From the NCBI RefSeq assembly GCF_028682455.1, contig NZ_JANHLD010000004.1:558001-622000 (forward strand): DNA of 64,000 nucleotides. Direction: 5' to 3'. Positions within the stretch are counted from its first letter, which is position 1, and the number at the start of each line of letters is the position of its first letter. The notes beneath the pieces are model-generated. The model ran no database searches, was not told the origin of the DNA, and was given only the letters and a program-made list of their open reading frames with translations. Positions 43,522-53,112 of the stretch are shown here, piece after piece. The position numbers were made by a program, and so were the translations under genes. Source of the stretch: Pseudomonas putida. Lineage in GTDB: Bacteria > Pseudomonadota > Gammaproteobacteria > Pseudomonadales > Pseudomonadaceae.

Positions 43522-44895
43522 ATGCGCGTTTTGACCCCCATCACCAGCGCAATTCTTTTGGCCATGGCATGTGCCAATGCTCAGGCGATGTCGATTACGG
43601 AAGCTGTGCAAAGCGCCGTGGACCAACATCCGGAAATCAATGCGAGCCGCAATAGTCGGCTCTCGGCAGACGAAGACGTAAAGGTGGCCAGAGGGGGCTA
43701 CTTTCCAAGCGTCGACCTGGTTGGTGGCTACGGCCGGCAAAAATCGGATAACACCAACACCCGCAGCTTCAATGCCGACAATACGCGCAACCACAACAAG
43801 GAAACCTTGACCTACACGCAGTCCGACCTTCGCCTGCGACAGATGCTGTTTGACGGCTTCAACACCCCCAACGAGGTCGGACGTACCGAGGCCGTGGTCA
43901 ACTCCCGCGCCTACTACACCCAGGCAACCGCCGAAAGCATCGCCCTGCGCGCCATCGAGGTGTACCTGGAGGTGCTCAAGCGCCGCGAACTGGTCACCCT
44001 GGCCAAGAACAACCTGCAGGCGCACCTGCGCGTCAACGACCAGATCGGCCTGCGCAGTGAACGTGGCGTAGGCAGCAACGCCGACCGCGACCAGTCCACC
44101 GCCCGTCGGGCACTGGCAGAGAACAACCTGTACACCGCTGAAGTGGACCTGGCCGACGCCGAAGCCAACTTCTACAGTGTCATCGGGCGCCAGGCCGACG
44201 AACTGGAAACCCCGGTCACCATCAAGGGGGAAATGCCCGCCACCCTGCCCGACGCTCGCCAGGGCATGCTGGACAACAATCCCTACCTGAAATCGGCCCA
44301 GGCCGACGTGCAAGCCGCCGAGCAACAGTACGAAGTGGCCAAGTCGCCGTTCTACCCGCGCCTGGATGCAGTGCTTGCGACTGGAGCCAACAACAACACC
44401 GCAGGCCAGGTCGGCCACGACAACAACGACTGGCAGGCCGGTGTCGAGCTGAGCTACAACCTGTTCCGCGGCGGTAGCGACAAGGCCCGCCTGCAGTCGG
44501 ATGCGCACAAGATCAACCAGGCCATGGATATCCGCAACAACGCCCTGCGCACGCTCAATGAGAACCTGGCGCTGTCCTGGAACGCCATGACCAATGCCCG
44601 CCTGCAAACCCCGACTGCCCGTGAATACGCCGACACCACCACCCGGGTGCGCGCGGCCTACCAGGATCAGTTCGGCCTCGGCCAGCGGACCCTGCTCGAC
44701 CTGCTCGACAGTGAGAACGAGCTGTACAACGCCAACCGCCGCTACACCGAAGTGCGCTACACCGAGGAGTTCTCGATGTACCGGGTACTGGCCAACATGG
44801 GCGAGTTGCTGACCAAGCAACGTATCTCGCTACCGCCTGAGGCCATCGCCAAGAGCGAAGTGAAGAGCGAGGCGCGTTTGCCCGACATGCGCTGA
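43522..44895 (+). CDS. TolC-like outer-membrane component of adhesin exporter (LapE-like)
   Basis: A 457-residue TolC-family protein with signal peptide (MRVLTPITSAILLAMACANAQA) and two OEP repeats rich in helical heptads (RNSRLSADEDVKVARGGYFP; AEQQYEVAKSPFYPRLDAVL). It would form the outer-membrane tunnel of the type I secretion system for the adjacent adhesin. AGGGAGAAG precedes ATG 43522; 30 bases separate it from the ABC gene, so the three exporter genes form one operon. Confidence 0.92.
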   Translation: MRVLTPITSAILLAMACANAQAMSITEAVQSAVDQHPEINASRNSRLSADEDVKVARGGYFPSVDLVGGYGRQKSDNTNTRSFNADNTRNHNKETLTYTQSDLRLRQMLFDGFNTPNEVGRTEAVVNSRAYYTQATAESIALRAIEVYLEVLKRRELVTLAKNNLQAHLRVNDQIGLRSERGVGSNADRDQSTARRALAENNLYTAEVDLADAEANFYSVIGRQADELETPVTIKGEMPATLPDARQGMLDNNPYLKSAQADVQAAEQQYEVAKSPFYPRLDAVLATGANNNTAGQVGHDNNDWQAGVELSYNLFRGGSDKARLQSDAHKINQAMDIRNNALRTLNENLALSWNAMTNARLQTPTAREYADTTTRVRAAYQDQFGLGQRTLLDLLDSENELYNANRRYTEVRYTEEFSMYRVLANMGELLTKQRISLPPEAIAKSEVKSEARLPDMR

Positions 44896-44925
44896 TTCCC
44901 CGACATGCAGCAGGAGTAGGCCATT

Positions 44926-47082
44926 GTGACCAGCATGCAACCTGCAAGCCCGGCGGCGGATCCGCGCCAGAGTTTCGATGACCCGTTACTCGATGGACTG
45001 CTGATTCTCTGCAAGCTGCATGGTTGTACGGTCACACGCTCGGGCCTGACTGCCGGCCTGCCCCTGGCGCAGCAACGCTTGAGCCCGGACCTGCTACCCC
45101 GGGCTGCCGCCCGCACAGGCTTGCAGGCACGGGTACTGCGCCGGGAATTGGGCGCCATTTCGGCGCTCAACCTTCCGGTGCTGTTGCTGCTTAAGGAAGG
45201 TCGTTGCGCCGTGCTGCGTCGTTTCGGCGATGACGGCCGGCTGTTGATCCTGCCCAGCGAAGCTGAAGGCGGCGAGCAATGGGTCAGCCGCGAGGAACTG
45301 AACCAGGCCTACAGTGGCGAGGCCTTGTTCGCGCGCCCCCGGCATGAACTCGAAGACTTGCGCGCACCACTGATGCCGCGGGTCAACGCCTGGTTTCGCG
45401 ACACCCTCAAGCTGTCTCGCTGGCTGTACAGCGACGCCATTCTTGCCAGCCTGCTGATCAACCTGCTCGGCCTGATGGTGCCGCTGTTCGTCATGCAGAC
45501 CTACGATCGGGTAGTGCCCAACCAGGCCCTGTCGACCCTGTGGGTACTGGTGGCTGGCCTGTTGATCGGCACCCTCTTCGAACTGATCCTGCGCGTGGTT
45601 CGCGCCCATTTACTCGACCAGGCCGGTAAAAAAACCGACCTGATTCTTTCCGCCACCCTGTTCGAACGCATCACCGGCATGTCGATGAAGGCCCGGCCGG
45701 CCACCGTCGGCGGGTTCGCCCAGAGCATCCATGACTTCCAGGGCTTGCGCGAGTTTCTCACTGCCGTGACCCTGACCAGCATCATTGACCTGCCCTTCGT
45801 GGTGCTGATGCTGCTGGTCATTGGCCTGTTGGGTGGCTGGCTGGTGGTGATCCCGCTGATCGCCTTTCCGGTGACCATTCTCTTTGCGTTGTTCATCCAG
45901 GTGCGCCTGCGCGACACCGTGCAAAAAAGCCTGGCACTGGGCGCGGTGCGCCAGGCCCTGCTGATCGAGACCCTGGGCGGCCTTGAAACCCTCAAGGCCT
46001 GCAGCGCCGAAAGCGAGCGTCAGTACCAGTGGGAAAGTACCCACGGCGCCCTCACTCGCCTAGACGCCCACGCCCGCAACCTCTCGGCCCTGGCCACCAA
46101 TGGCACGCTGTTCATCCAGCAGTTCTGCGGTATGGCAACCATCGTCGCCGGGGTCTACAGCATCATCGCCGGCAACCTCAGCGTCGGTGCCCTGGTGGCC
46201 AGCTACATGCTCGGCAGCCGGGTGCTGGCGCCTTTGGGGCAGATCGCCGGGTTGATCACCCGCTACCAACAGGCGCAATTGACCATGCGCAGCACCGACG
46301 CCCTGATGGCCTTGCCTCAGGAGCGCCAGGCCGGCCAGCAGCCGCTGGAGCGTACACAACTGCACGGCGCCCTCGAGGTCAGCCATGTCACCTTTCGCTA
46401 TGGCGGACAGAACGCCGCAGCGCTCAATGGCGTGAGCTTCAGTGTCAAGCCGGGCGAGCGCATCGGCATCATCGGACGCAGCGGCTCGGGCAAGAGCACC
46501 CTGGCGCGCCTGATGATGGGCTTCTACGCCCCCGACGAAGGCCAGATCCTGCTCGACAACCTCGACCTGCGCCAACTCGACATCGCCGACCTGCGCAACC
46601 AGATCGGCTACGTGGCCCACGACCTGCCCCTGCTGGCCGGCAGCCTGCGCGACAACCTCACCCTCGGGGCGCGCTACGTAAGCGACGCACGCATGCTTGA
46701 AGTGGCCGAACTGACCGGGGTCAGCGAGCTGGCCCGCCAGCACCCGCAAGGGTTCGACCGCCCGGTGGGCGAACGCGGCCAGCTGCTTTCCGGTGGCCAG
46801 CGCCAGGCGGTACTGCTGGCCCGGGCGATGTTGCTGGAGCCACCGATCATGATTCTCGACGAACCTACCAGCCACATGGATAACGCCAGCGAAGACCAGT
46901 TGCGCCATCGCCTGCAGGACTGGGTCCAGGGCAAGACCCTGCTGCTGGTCACCCACCGCACCTCGATGCTCAGCCTGGTCGACCGCCTGCTGGTGCTGGA
47001 CAACGGCAAGGTGGTTGCCGACGGGCCGAAGGAAGCGGTCATCGATGCACTGCGAAAAGGTCGGGTCGGTACAGCCATCTAG
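44926..47082 (+). CDS. Type I secretion ABC transporter (LapB-like)
   Basis: A 718-residue exporter: N-terminal C39-like domain (about 15-140) without the catalytic Cys/His arrangement, so it docks RTX substrate and does not cleave it. A six-helix membrane domain (about 160-450) and a nucleotide-binding domain follow, with Walker A GRSGSGKS, signature LSGGQ and Walker B IMILDEPTS. This is the LapB/HlyB-like class dedicated to giant RTX adhesins. GTG 44926 is preceded by AGGAGT; ATG 44935 is possible. Eleven bases before the HlyD-like gene. Confidence 0.93.
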   Translation: MTSMQPASPAADPRQSFDDPLLDGLLILCKLHGCTVTRSGLTAGLPLAQQRLSPDLLPRAAARTGLQARVLRRELGAISALNLPVLLLLKEGRCAVLRRFGDDGRLLILPSEAEGGEQWVSREELNQAYSGEALFARPRHELEDLRAPLMPRVNAWFRDTLKLSRWLYSDAILASLLINLLGLMVPLFVMQTYDRVVPNQALSTLWVLVAGLLIGTLFELILRVVRAHLLDQAGKKTDLILSATLFERITGMSMKARPATVGGFAQSIHDFQGLREFLTAVTLTSIIDLPFVVLMLLVIGLLGGWLVVIPLIAFPVTILFALFIQVRLRDTVQKSLALGAVRQALLIETLGGLETLKACSAESERQYQWESTHGALTRLDAHARNLSALATNGTLFIQQFCGMATIVAGVYSIIAGNLSVGALVASYMLGSRVLAPLGQIAGLITRYQQAQLTMRSTDALMALPQERQAGQQPLERTQLHGALEVSHVTFRYGGQNAAALNGVSFSVKPGERIGIIGRSGSGKSTLARLMMGFYAPDEGQILLDNLDLRQLDIADLRNQIGYVAHDLPLLAGSLRDNLTLGARYVSDARMLEVAELTGVSELARQHPQGFDRPVGERGQLLSGGQRQAVLLARAMLLEPPIMILDEPTSHMDNASEDQLRHRLQDWVQGKTLLLVTHRTSMLSLVDRLLVLDNGKVVADGPKEAVIDALRKGRVGTAI

Positions 47083-47093
47083 AGGGACCATTC

Positions 47094-48449
47094 ATGTCCA
47101 ACAGCCACGGCCTGCGCAGTTACCTGCAAAGCTTCGGCAAGACTGCCGAACGCGACTACATGCCCGATGTGGCCGGCGCCACCCTGCAGGACTCGCCGCG
47201 CCTGTCGCGCATTACCGTCTGGCTGGCAGCGGCGTTGCTACTGGTCGCCCTGGCCTGGGCCTGGTTCGCGGTGCTCGATGAAGTGACCATGGGCGAAGGC
47301 AAGGCTATCCCCTCCAGCAAGGTGCAGGTGATCCAGAACCTGGAAGGCGGCATCGTCACCGAGATCTTCGTGCGCGAAGGCCAGATGGTGAACAAGGGCG
47401 ATACCCTGCTGCGCCTGGACGACACGCGCTTTCTGTCCAACAAGGGCGAGAGCGAGGCAGACCGCTATGCCCTCACTGCCCAGGTCGAGCGCCTGTCGGC
47501 CGAAGCCGAAGGGCGGCCCTTCCAGGTCTCCGAGGAGGTACGCAGCAAGGCGCCGCAGGTGGCCGAGGATGAGTTGTCGCTGTACCAGTCCCGCCAGCGC
47601 CGCCTGACCAGCGAGAAACAGACCCTCAATGAACAACTGCGGCAGAAGACCCAGGAACTGGCCGAGTTTCGTTCCAAGGCCGAGCAATACCGCTCGGCCC
47701 TGGCCCTGTTGCAGCAAGAGCTGAACATGTCGACGCCACTGGTGGGCACCGGGGCGATCTCGCCGGTGGAGATCCTGCGCCTCAAGCGCAGCACCGTCGA
47801 AGCCCGCGGCTCGCTGAACGCCACCACCCTGGCGATCCCCCGGGCCGAGGCGGCGGTCGCCGAGATCAAGAGCAAGATAGAGGAATCGGAAGCTGGCTTT
47901 CGTTCGGAGGCGGCCAAGGAACTCAACGAGAAACGCACCGACCTGTCGAAGATCACCGCCTCGAGCATTGCCATCGATGACCGGGTCACTCGCACCACGG
48001 TGGTCTCACCGGTGCATGGCATCATCAAGCTGCTCAAGGTCAATACCATCGGCGGCGTGGTACAGCCGGGCAGTGACCTGCTGGAGATCGTGCCGCTGGA
48101 AGACAACCTGCTGATCGAGGCCAAGGTCCGGCCCCAGGACGTGGCGTTCCTGCATCCGGGGCAGACAGCGATGGTCAAGTTCAGTGCCTACGACTACACC
48201 ATCTACGGCGGCCTGAAGGCCAAGCTGGAACTGATCAGCGCCGACACCGTGACCGACGACAAGGGCAATTCCTTCTACTTGATCCAGGTACGCACCGACA
48301 AAAACCACCTGGGCGGCGACACCAAGCCCCTGCTGATCATCCCCGGCATGACCGCTACGGTCGACATCATCACCGGGCAGAAAAGCGTACTCGACTACCT
48401 GCTCAAGCCGGTGCTCAAGGCCAGGACCGAGGCCATGCGCGAACGCTGA
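47094..48449 (+). CDS. HlyD family membrane fusion protein (LapC-like)
   Basis: A 451-residue periplasmic adaptor: one membrane segment (about 41-61), first lipoyl half (VIQNLEGGIVTEIFVREGQMVNKGD), a long coiled-coil hairpin (about 120-290), second lipoyl half (VSPVHGIIKLLKVNTIGGVVQPG) and beta-barrel domain. It bridges the ABC transporter and the TolC-like protein. Last gene of the exporter operon; a REP pair follows. Confidence 0.93.
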   Translation: MSNSHGLRSYLQSFGKTAERDYMPDVAGATLQDSPRLSRITVWLAAALLLVALAWAWFAVLDEVTMGEGKAIPSSKVQVIQNLEGGIVTEIFVREGQMVNKGDTLLRLDDTRFLSNKGESEADRYALTAQVERLSAEAEGRPFQVSEEVRSKAPQVAEDELSLYQSRQRRLTSEKQTLNEQLRQKTQELAEFRSKAEQYRSALALLQQELNMSTPLVGTGAISPVEILRLKRSTVEARGSLNATTLAIPRAEAAVAEIKSKIEESEAGFRSEAAKELNEKRTDLSKITASSIAIDDRVTRTTVVSPVHGIIKLLKVNTIGGVVQPGSDLLEIVPLEDNLLIEAKVRPQDVAFLHPGQTAMVKFSAYDYTIYGGLKAKLELISADTVTDDKGNSFYLIQVRTDKNHLGGDTKPLLIIPGMTATVDIITGQKSVLDYLLKPVLKARTEAMRER

Positions 48450-48468
48450 TAACTCAACCTGCTCTGCC

Positions 48469-48533
48469 AGCGGGCTTGCCCCGCGACCGCGACCTGCCTG
48501 CTACCTTGGGTCGCGGGGCAAGCCCGCTCCCAC
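48469..48533. repeat. REP pair overlapping the DTW gene end
   Basis: AGCGGGCTTGCCCCGCGA (48469) and the inverse copy TCGCGGGGCAAGCCCGCTCC (from 48511). The second copy is translated as the last residues of the DTW-domain protein. Confidence 0.9.
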
Positions 48534-49121
48534 GTGGTTGCGCTCGTAGGTTTCCCGCCCCATCGCCTCGATCTGCCCCTCGATCAACGCCTCGAACGGC
48601 TTGAGCAAGGCATCGAAATTCACCGGTGCCTCCAGTACATTCAATGCCTGCACCACCGCCTCCAGGGTCGACAGCGCGCCCTCGGCCGGCGCCTTGCGCA
48701 AGCGGTAGCGTGACGGCAACACCTGCGCCAGGGTCACCCGTGGCAAGGCTGCCAGCAGCGGGTTCAAGTACAGCAGCTTGCTCGCCTTGCGCCAGGTGCC
48801 ATCGGGCACCACCAGCAACCATGGGCGCTCGTCGCCTCCGGCATAGGCCGCCAGCGGCTGTGCGTCGTCACCGGGAAACAGCAACGCACTGCGATACCCC
48901 GGCACCTCGATCAATCCGGCCAGGTCTTCGAACACCTCACCCACCCGCAGCTCGGCATTGCGCAAACCCAGGGCGGCCAGTTTTGCGGTATTGAGGGCAT
49001 GACGCACTTCGCTGGGGTGCTGCAGCACCAGCACGCGGGTCCGGCTGTCGAGGGAAGGGATCAGCGGGCAAAGGCAATGAGCTTGTGGGCGAAGGCAGCG
49101 CTCGCACTGGATTCTGGACAT
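48501..49121 (-). CDS. DTW-domain tRNA aminocarboxypropyltransferase-like protein
   Basis: A 206-residue protein of the TapT/DTW family, which transfers the aminocarboxypropyl group of SAM to uridine in tRNA (acp3U). N-terminal zinc-type cysteines (CERCLRPQAHCLC), then LQHPSEVRHALNTAKLAALGL and the DTW-equivalent PDGTWRKASKLLYLNP. The start at 49121 (MSRIQCERC) has AGGAG 8 bases upstream. The final residues (VGAGLPRDPR) are read from a REP element, so the original C-terminus was probably replaced or extended by REP insertion. Confidence 0.88.
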   Translation of the reverse strand: MSRIQCERCLRPQAHCLCPLIPSLDSRTRVLVLQHPSEVRHALNTAKLAALGLRNAELRVGEVFEDLAGLIEVPGYRSALLFPGDDAQPLAAYAGGDERPWLLVVPDGTWRKASKLLYLNPLLAALPRVTLAQVLPSRYRLRKAPAEGALSTLEAVVQALNVLEAPVNFDALLKPFEALIEGQIEAMGRETYERNHVGAGLPRDPR

Positions 49122-49199
49122 CGGGTTCTCCTGGGCGGGCAAAGTGTGCCACAGCAGTCCCGAAAAAAACCCACTTCCCTGTGGGAGGGATGGAAAGGG

Positions 49200-50765
49200 T
49201 CAGCGGTTGAAACGTTCGGCCAGGCTGTACAGGTAATCGGCCATGCGCTCCAGGTCCTGGCTGATCTCGGCCCCCTGCTTGGCTTGCCCGGCGCTGTGGT
49301 CGCACAGCTGGGCAATGCGGGTGATCTGCTGGTTGATGTCTTCGGCCACGTGGCTCTGCTGCTCGGAGGCCGTGGCCATCTGCTGGCTCATGCCGGTGAT
49401 GCGGCTCACCGCCTGGGTAATGCCCACCAGCGCCGACTGCACCGCCTCGACCCGCTGCACGCTGTCGCGGGAGATCTGCTCGCCGCGGCTGGCCGTCGAT
49501 ACCGCCCTATCAGCACCGGCGCGCAACGAGGCGATGATCTGGTGGATTTCCTCGGTGGACGCCCGCGTGCGCTGGGCCAGGGAGCGCACTTCATCGGCCA
49601 CCACCGCAAAGCCGCGACCTTGCTCCCCTGCCCGCGCCGCCTCGATCGCGGCATTGAGCGCGAGCAGGTTGGTCTGCTCGGCAATCGAGGTGATCACATC
49701 CACCACGCTGCCGATGGTTTGGGTCTGGCCGGCCAACTCGTTGACCGCCTGGCCGATATCGCTTACAGCCTCGCTCATGCTGCCCATGGCCCGCAGGCTC
49801 TGCTGGGCCAGGTCGCTGCCCTGCTGGGCCAGCTGATCGGCGTCGGCTGCCGCGGTGGCAGTGCTCTGTACGTTATGGGTGACCTCCTGGATGGTCGCGG
49901 CCATCTGCGCAATGGCGGTGGCCGACTGGTCGGTTTCGCTGCGCTGGCGGTCGAGCATCTGCGCCTGGGCACCGGACAGGTCAGAGGATTGCGCCGCACG
50001 TGCCTTGACCCCGACACCTGCGTCCACCAGCCGGGTGAGGGCTGTTTGCAGACGCGCCTCCTCGCTGAGGATGGCCAGGTCCAGCTGCCCTTGCAAACCG
50101 CCGTTGCTGCTGTAGGTCAAGGCCACCAACGGGCTGGTGAACGCCTTGGGGTGTTCGGCCAGGGTGCGCTTGATCACTCGATTCTGACGAGATTCGATCA
50201 GGTACCAGGCGCTGAGCAGGCTGGTCATCAGCACCCCGAGGGCCGCATAGGGCGCCAGCCACAGGTAAGCGGCCGCAGACAACGCCCCGGCACCCAACAG
50301 TGGCCAGCCATGTTCGAGCACCTCACCCACGCGTGCCGCCCAGGGCACCGCAGCCCGGCCCTGGCGCAACCGTGCGTACAGGGCCGAAGCGCGACGGATC
50401 TGCTCGCGGCTCGGCACTGAGCGCACCGACTCGTAACCGCTGATACGGCCGTTCTCGTAGATCGCCGTCACGTAGGCGCTGACCCAGTAATAGTCACCGT
50501 TCTTGGCCCGGTTCTTCACCACGCCCATCCACGGTTTCCCTTGCTTGATGGTTTCCCACATATGGCCGAACACCGCAGGCGGCATGTCCGGGTGGCGCAC
50601 CAGGTTGTGCGGTTGCTCGAGCAATTCTTCGTAGGTAAAGCCGCTGATGGCGACAAAGGCATCGTTGCAGTAGGTGATGCGGCTATTGAGGTCGGTGGTC
50701 GAGATCAGGCGTTGGTCGGCGGGAAAGGTTCTTTCGTGCTCAGTGACGGGCAAATTCATGCGCAT
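49200..50765 (-). CDS. aer: Aerotaxis-type chemoreceptor (Aer-like)
   Basis: A 521-residue PAS-containing methyl-accepting chemotaxis protein: PAS domain (about 10-115; TTDLNSRITYCNDAFVAISG, GYYWV-type FAD-binding region), two hydrophobic segments without a real periplasmic loop (about 155-195), and the signalling domain with the hairpin tip IAEQTNLLALNAAIEAARAG. Architecture and the N-terminus MRMNLPVTEHERTFP fit Pseudomonas Aer proteins that sense cellular redox state. In P. aeruginosa bdlA lies in this neighbourhood, but BdlA has two PAS domains and no membrane segment. Confidence 0.85.
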   Translation of the reverse strand: MRMNLPVTEHERTFPADQRLISTTDLNSRITYCNDAFVAISGFTYEELLEQPHNLVRHPDMPPAVFGHMWETIKQGKPWMGVVKNRAKNGDYYWVSAYVTAIYENGRISGYESVRSVPSREQIRRASALYARLRQGRAAVPWAARVGEVLEHGWPLLGAGALSAAAYLWLAPYAALGVLMTSLLSAWYLIESRQNRVIKRTLAEHPKAFTSPLVALTYSSNGGLQGQLDLAILSEEARLQTALTRLVDAGVGVKARAAQSSDLSGAQAQMLDRQRSETDQSATAIAQMAATIQEVTHNVQSTATAAADADQLAQQGSDLAQQSLRAMGSMSEAVSDIGQAVNELAGQTQTIGSVVDVITSIAEQTNLLALNAAIEAARAGEQGRGFAVVADEVRSLAQRTRASTEEIHQIIASLRAGADRAVSTASRGEQISRDSVQRVEAVQSALVGITQAVSRITGMSQQMATASEQQSHVAEDINQQITRIAQLCDHSAGQAKQGAEISQDLERMADYLYSLAERFNR

Positions 50766-50899
50766 CGGGCGATCTCTGCTCGGTGGGTGATGGGATGTTC
50801 ATCGCGGCCTTTACAGGTTTAGCAGAGCATATCTAGGGATGTTGCCAAACATTTCAGATAAATAGCGGGTCCTTGTGACAAATTTCAGGCCTGCCTGGC

Positions 50900-51793
50900 T
50901 CAGGCTGGCGTGAGCTGCGCCTTGAGCAGGTCGCGGAAAGTCTGGATCAGCGGCTCACGGCTGCGCCCCCGACGGATGATCATGGAAAATGGCGCCTGGT
51001 AGCCGAAGGTGGCCGGCGACAACACCCGCAAATCGCCTTTGTCGGCCCAGGCCTGGGCATAGTGCTCCGGCAGATAACCGATGTAGGCACCCGACAACAC
51101 CAGGATCAATTGCGCCTCCATACTCTCCACCGTGGCCGCGCTGTGCTTGAAGCCGTGCCGGGCGAGCTCGGCCTGGCTCCAGTAGCCACGGCCGACCATG
51201 CGCTGCTGGGTGATGACCTGTTCGGGTATGCGCCGCTCGTTGAACAGCGGATGCCGGTTGCTGCAGTACAACCAGTGTTGCTCGCGGTACAGCGGCTGGT
51301 AGACCAGCCCGCTCATGCGGGTCGAGAAAGCCCCGATGGCCAGGTCCAGGCGGTTGTCCTGCACGCCCAACTGCAACTCGTAGGGGCTGGACACCGACAG
51401 GTGCAGGTGAACCGCCGGGTGTTCCTGACTGTAGGCACCGATGGCCTCGGCCAGGGGCAGGGCCCGGTCACCGACGGTGGAGTCGATCACTCCAAGGTTC
51501 AGGGTGCCGCGCAACTCGCCCTTCAGCGCTGCCGCGTACTGCTCGAAGCCGTCCATTTCCGCCAGCAGGCGCAGGGTTTCCTGGTGAAACAACTCACCCT
51601 TGCTGGTCAGGCTGAAACCGCCCCGCCCCCGGTGACACAACACGATGCCCAGCGCGGCTTCGAGCTGGCTCATGTAGGTGCTGATGGCTGAGGTCGAAAG
51701 ATTGAGCTCGCGCTGGGCGTTGGCGAAACCCTGGTGGCGCACCACGCTGACGAAGATGCGCAGGAGTTTCAGGTCAGGCAGTGCAGAGGCCAT
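50900..51793 (-). CDS. gbuR: LysR family regulator, probable GbuR
   Basis: A 297-residue LysR-type regulator: N-terminal HTH (LKLLRIFVSVVRHQGFANAQRE...), C-terminal effector domain. It is divergent from the guanidinobutyrase gene, as gbuR is in P. aeruginosa, where it activates gbuA in response to 4-guanidinobutyrate. Name assigned by position and family. The 222-bp spacer to gbuA should hold the operator. Confidence 0.82.
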   Translation of the reverse strand: MASALPDLKLLRIFVSVVRHQGFANAQRELNLSTSAISTYMSQLEAALGIVLCHRGRGGFSLTSKGELFHQETLRLLAEMDGFEQYAAALKGELRGTLNLGVIDSTVGDRALPLAEAIGAYSQEHPAVHLHLSVSSPYELQLGVQDNRLDLAIGAFSTRMSGLVYQPLYREQHWLYCSNRHPLFNERRIPEQVITQQRMVGRGYWSQAELARHGFKHSAATVESMEAQLILVLSGAYIGYLPEHYAQAWADKGDLRVLSPATFGYQAPFSMIIRRGRSREPLIQTFRDLLKAQLTPA

Positions 51794-52015
51794 GGAAAGC
51801 GGGTCCGAAGGGCGGCAAGTGGCAAAAGTCTAACCAGATTCCCGGCATTAGTTTAGAAAAACCTGAACTAAGTATTTGCCTGTAGCGATTCTTTTCGAGC
51901 ACTACCTTTTGCAGACTCTGCCGCAATGCACCTGCCAGCCATTGCTTCAGGGTTTTTCCCAACCCAGGCAGACAGGTTCCAACAACTAGAACAATCGAAT
52001 CGATGAGGCCCGACC

Positions 52016-52966
52016 GTGGACAAGATTCTGCACCAACCACTGGGCGGCAACGAAATGCCGCGTTTCGGCGGCATCGCCACCATGCTCCGCCTTCCTCACC
52101 TGCAAAGCGCCGAGGGCCTGGACGCGGCCTTCATCGGTATCCCGCTGGATATCGGTACCTCGCTGCGCTCCGGCACTCGCTTTGGCCCACGGCAAATCCG
52201 TGCCGAGTCGGTAATGATCCGCCCCTACAACATGGCTACCGGCGCTGCCCCCTTCGATTCGATGTCGGTCGCCGATATCGGCGACGTTGCGATCAACACC
52301 TTCAACCTGCTTGAAGCGGTGCGCATCATCGAAGAAGCCTACGACGAAATCCTCGAGCACAACGTCATCCCCATGACCATGGGCGGCGACCACACCATCA
52401 CCCTGCCGATCCTGCGGGCGATCCACAAGAAGCACGGCAAGGTAGGCCTGGTTCACATCGATGCCCACGCCGACGTCAACGATCACATGTTCGGCGAAAA
52501 AATCGCCCACGGCACCACCTTCCGCCGTGCCGTGGAAGAAGGCCTGCTGGACTGCGACCGCGTCGTGCAGATTGGCCTGCGTGCCCAGGGCTACACCGCC
52601 GAAGACTTCAACTGGAGCCGCAAGCAAGGCTTTCGCGTGGTCCAGGCCGAAGAGTGCTGGCACAAATCCCTCGAGCCGCTGATGGCCGAAGTACGTGAGA
52701 AAGTCGGTGGTGGCCCGGTCTACCTCAGCTTCGACATCGACGGCATCGATCCGGCCTGGGCACCGGGCACCGGCACCCCGGAAATCGGCGGCCTGACCAC
52801 CATCCAGGCGATGGAAATCATCCGCGGCTGCCAGGGCCTGGACCTGATCGGCTGCGATCTGGTAGAAGTCTCGCCCCCTTACGACACCACCGGCAACACC
52901 TCGTTGCTCGGCGCCAACCTGCTGTACGAAATGCTCTGTGTCTTGCCGGGCGTCGCTCGCCGCTGA
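52016..52966 (+). CDS. gbuA: Guanidinobutyrase (ureohydrolase) GbuA
   Basis: A 316-residue arginase/agmatinase-family enzyme. Mn-binding motifs GGDHT, HIDAHADVN and SFDIDGIDPAWAPGTG are complete. It would split 4-guanidinobutyrate into GABA and urea; agmatinase or another guanidino-acid hydrolase activity cannot be excluded from sequence alone. Context (divergent LysR, downstream sodium:solute symporter) matches the P. aeruginosa gbu locus. GTG 52016 follows GAGG. Confidence 0.85.
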   Translation: MDKILHQPLGGNEMPRFGGIATMLRLPHLQSAEGLDAAFIGIPLDIGTSLRSGTRFGPRQIRAESVMIRPYNMATGAAPFDSMSVADIGDVAINTFNLLEAVRIIEEAYDEILEHNVIPMTMGGDHTITLPILRAIHKKHGKVGLVHIDAHADVNDHMFGEKIAHGTTFRRAVEEGLLDCDRVVQIGLRAQGYTAEDFNWSRKQGFRVVQAEECWHKSLEPLMAEVREKVGGGPVYLSFDIDGIDPAWAPGTGTPEIGGLTTIQAMEIIRGCQGLDLIGCDLVEVSPPYDTTGNTSLLGANLLYEMLCVLPGVARR

Positions 52967-53112
52967 CCGACAGGCACCAGGGAAGTTACAAGGGCAGGAG
53001 CCATGAAAGCCGGGGCGCACAAGCGACCCGCGCAGTAGACGAATGACCGGCGCCGGGCTTGCCCGGCGTCAGGATCGATCTCACCATAATAAAGATAATC
53101 GGAGACACCCCC

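Noticed and set aside
43498..44820. 440-codon minus-strand ORF opposite the TolC-like gene
   Set aside because: Antisense shadow of a clear TolC-family gene; Val/Gly/Gln-rich composition without motifs.
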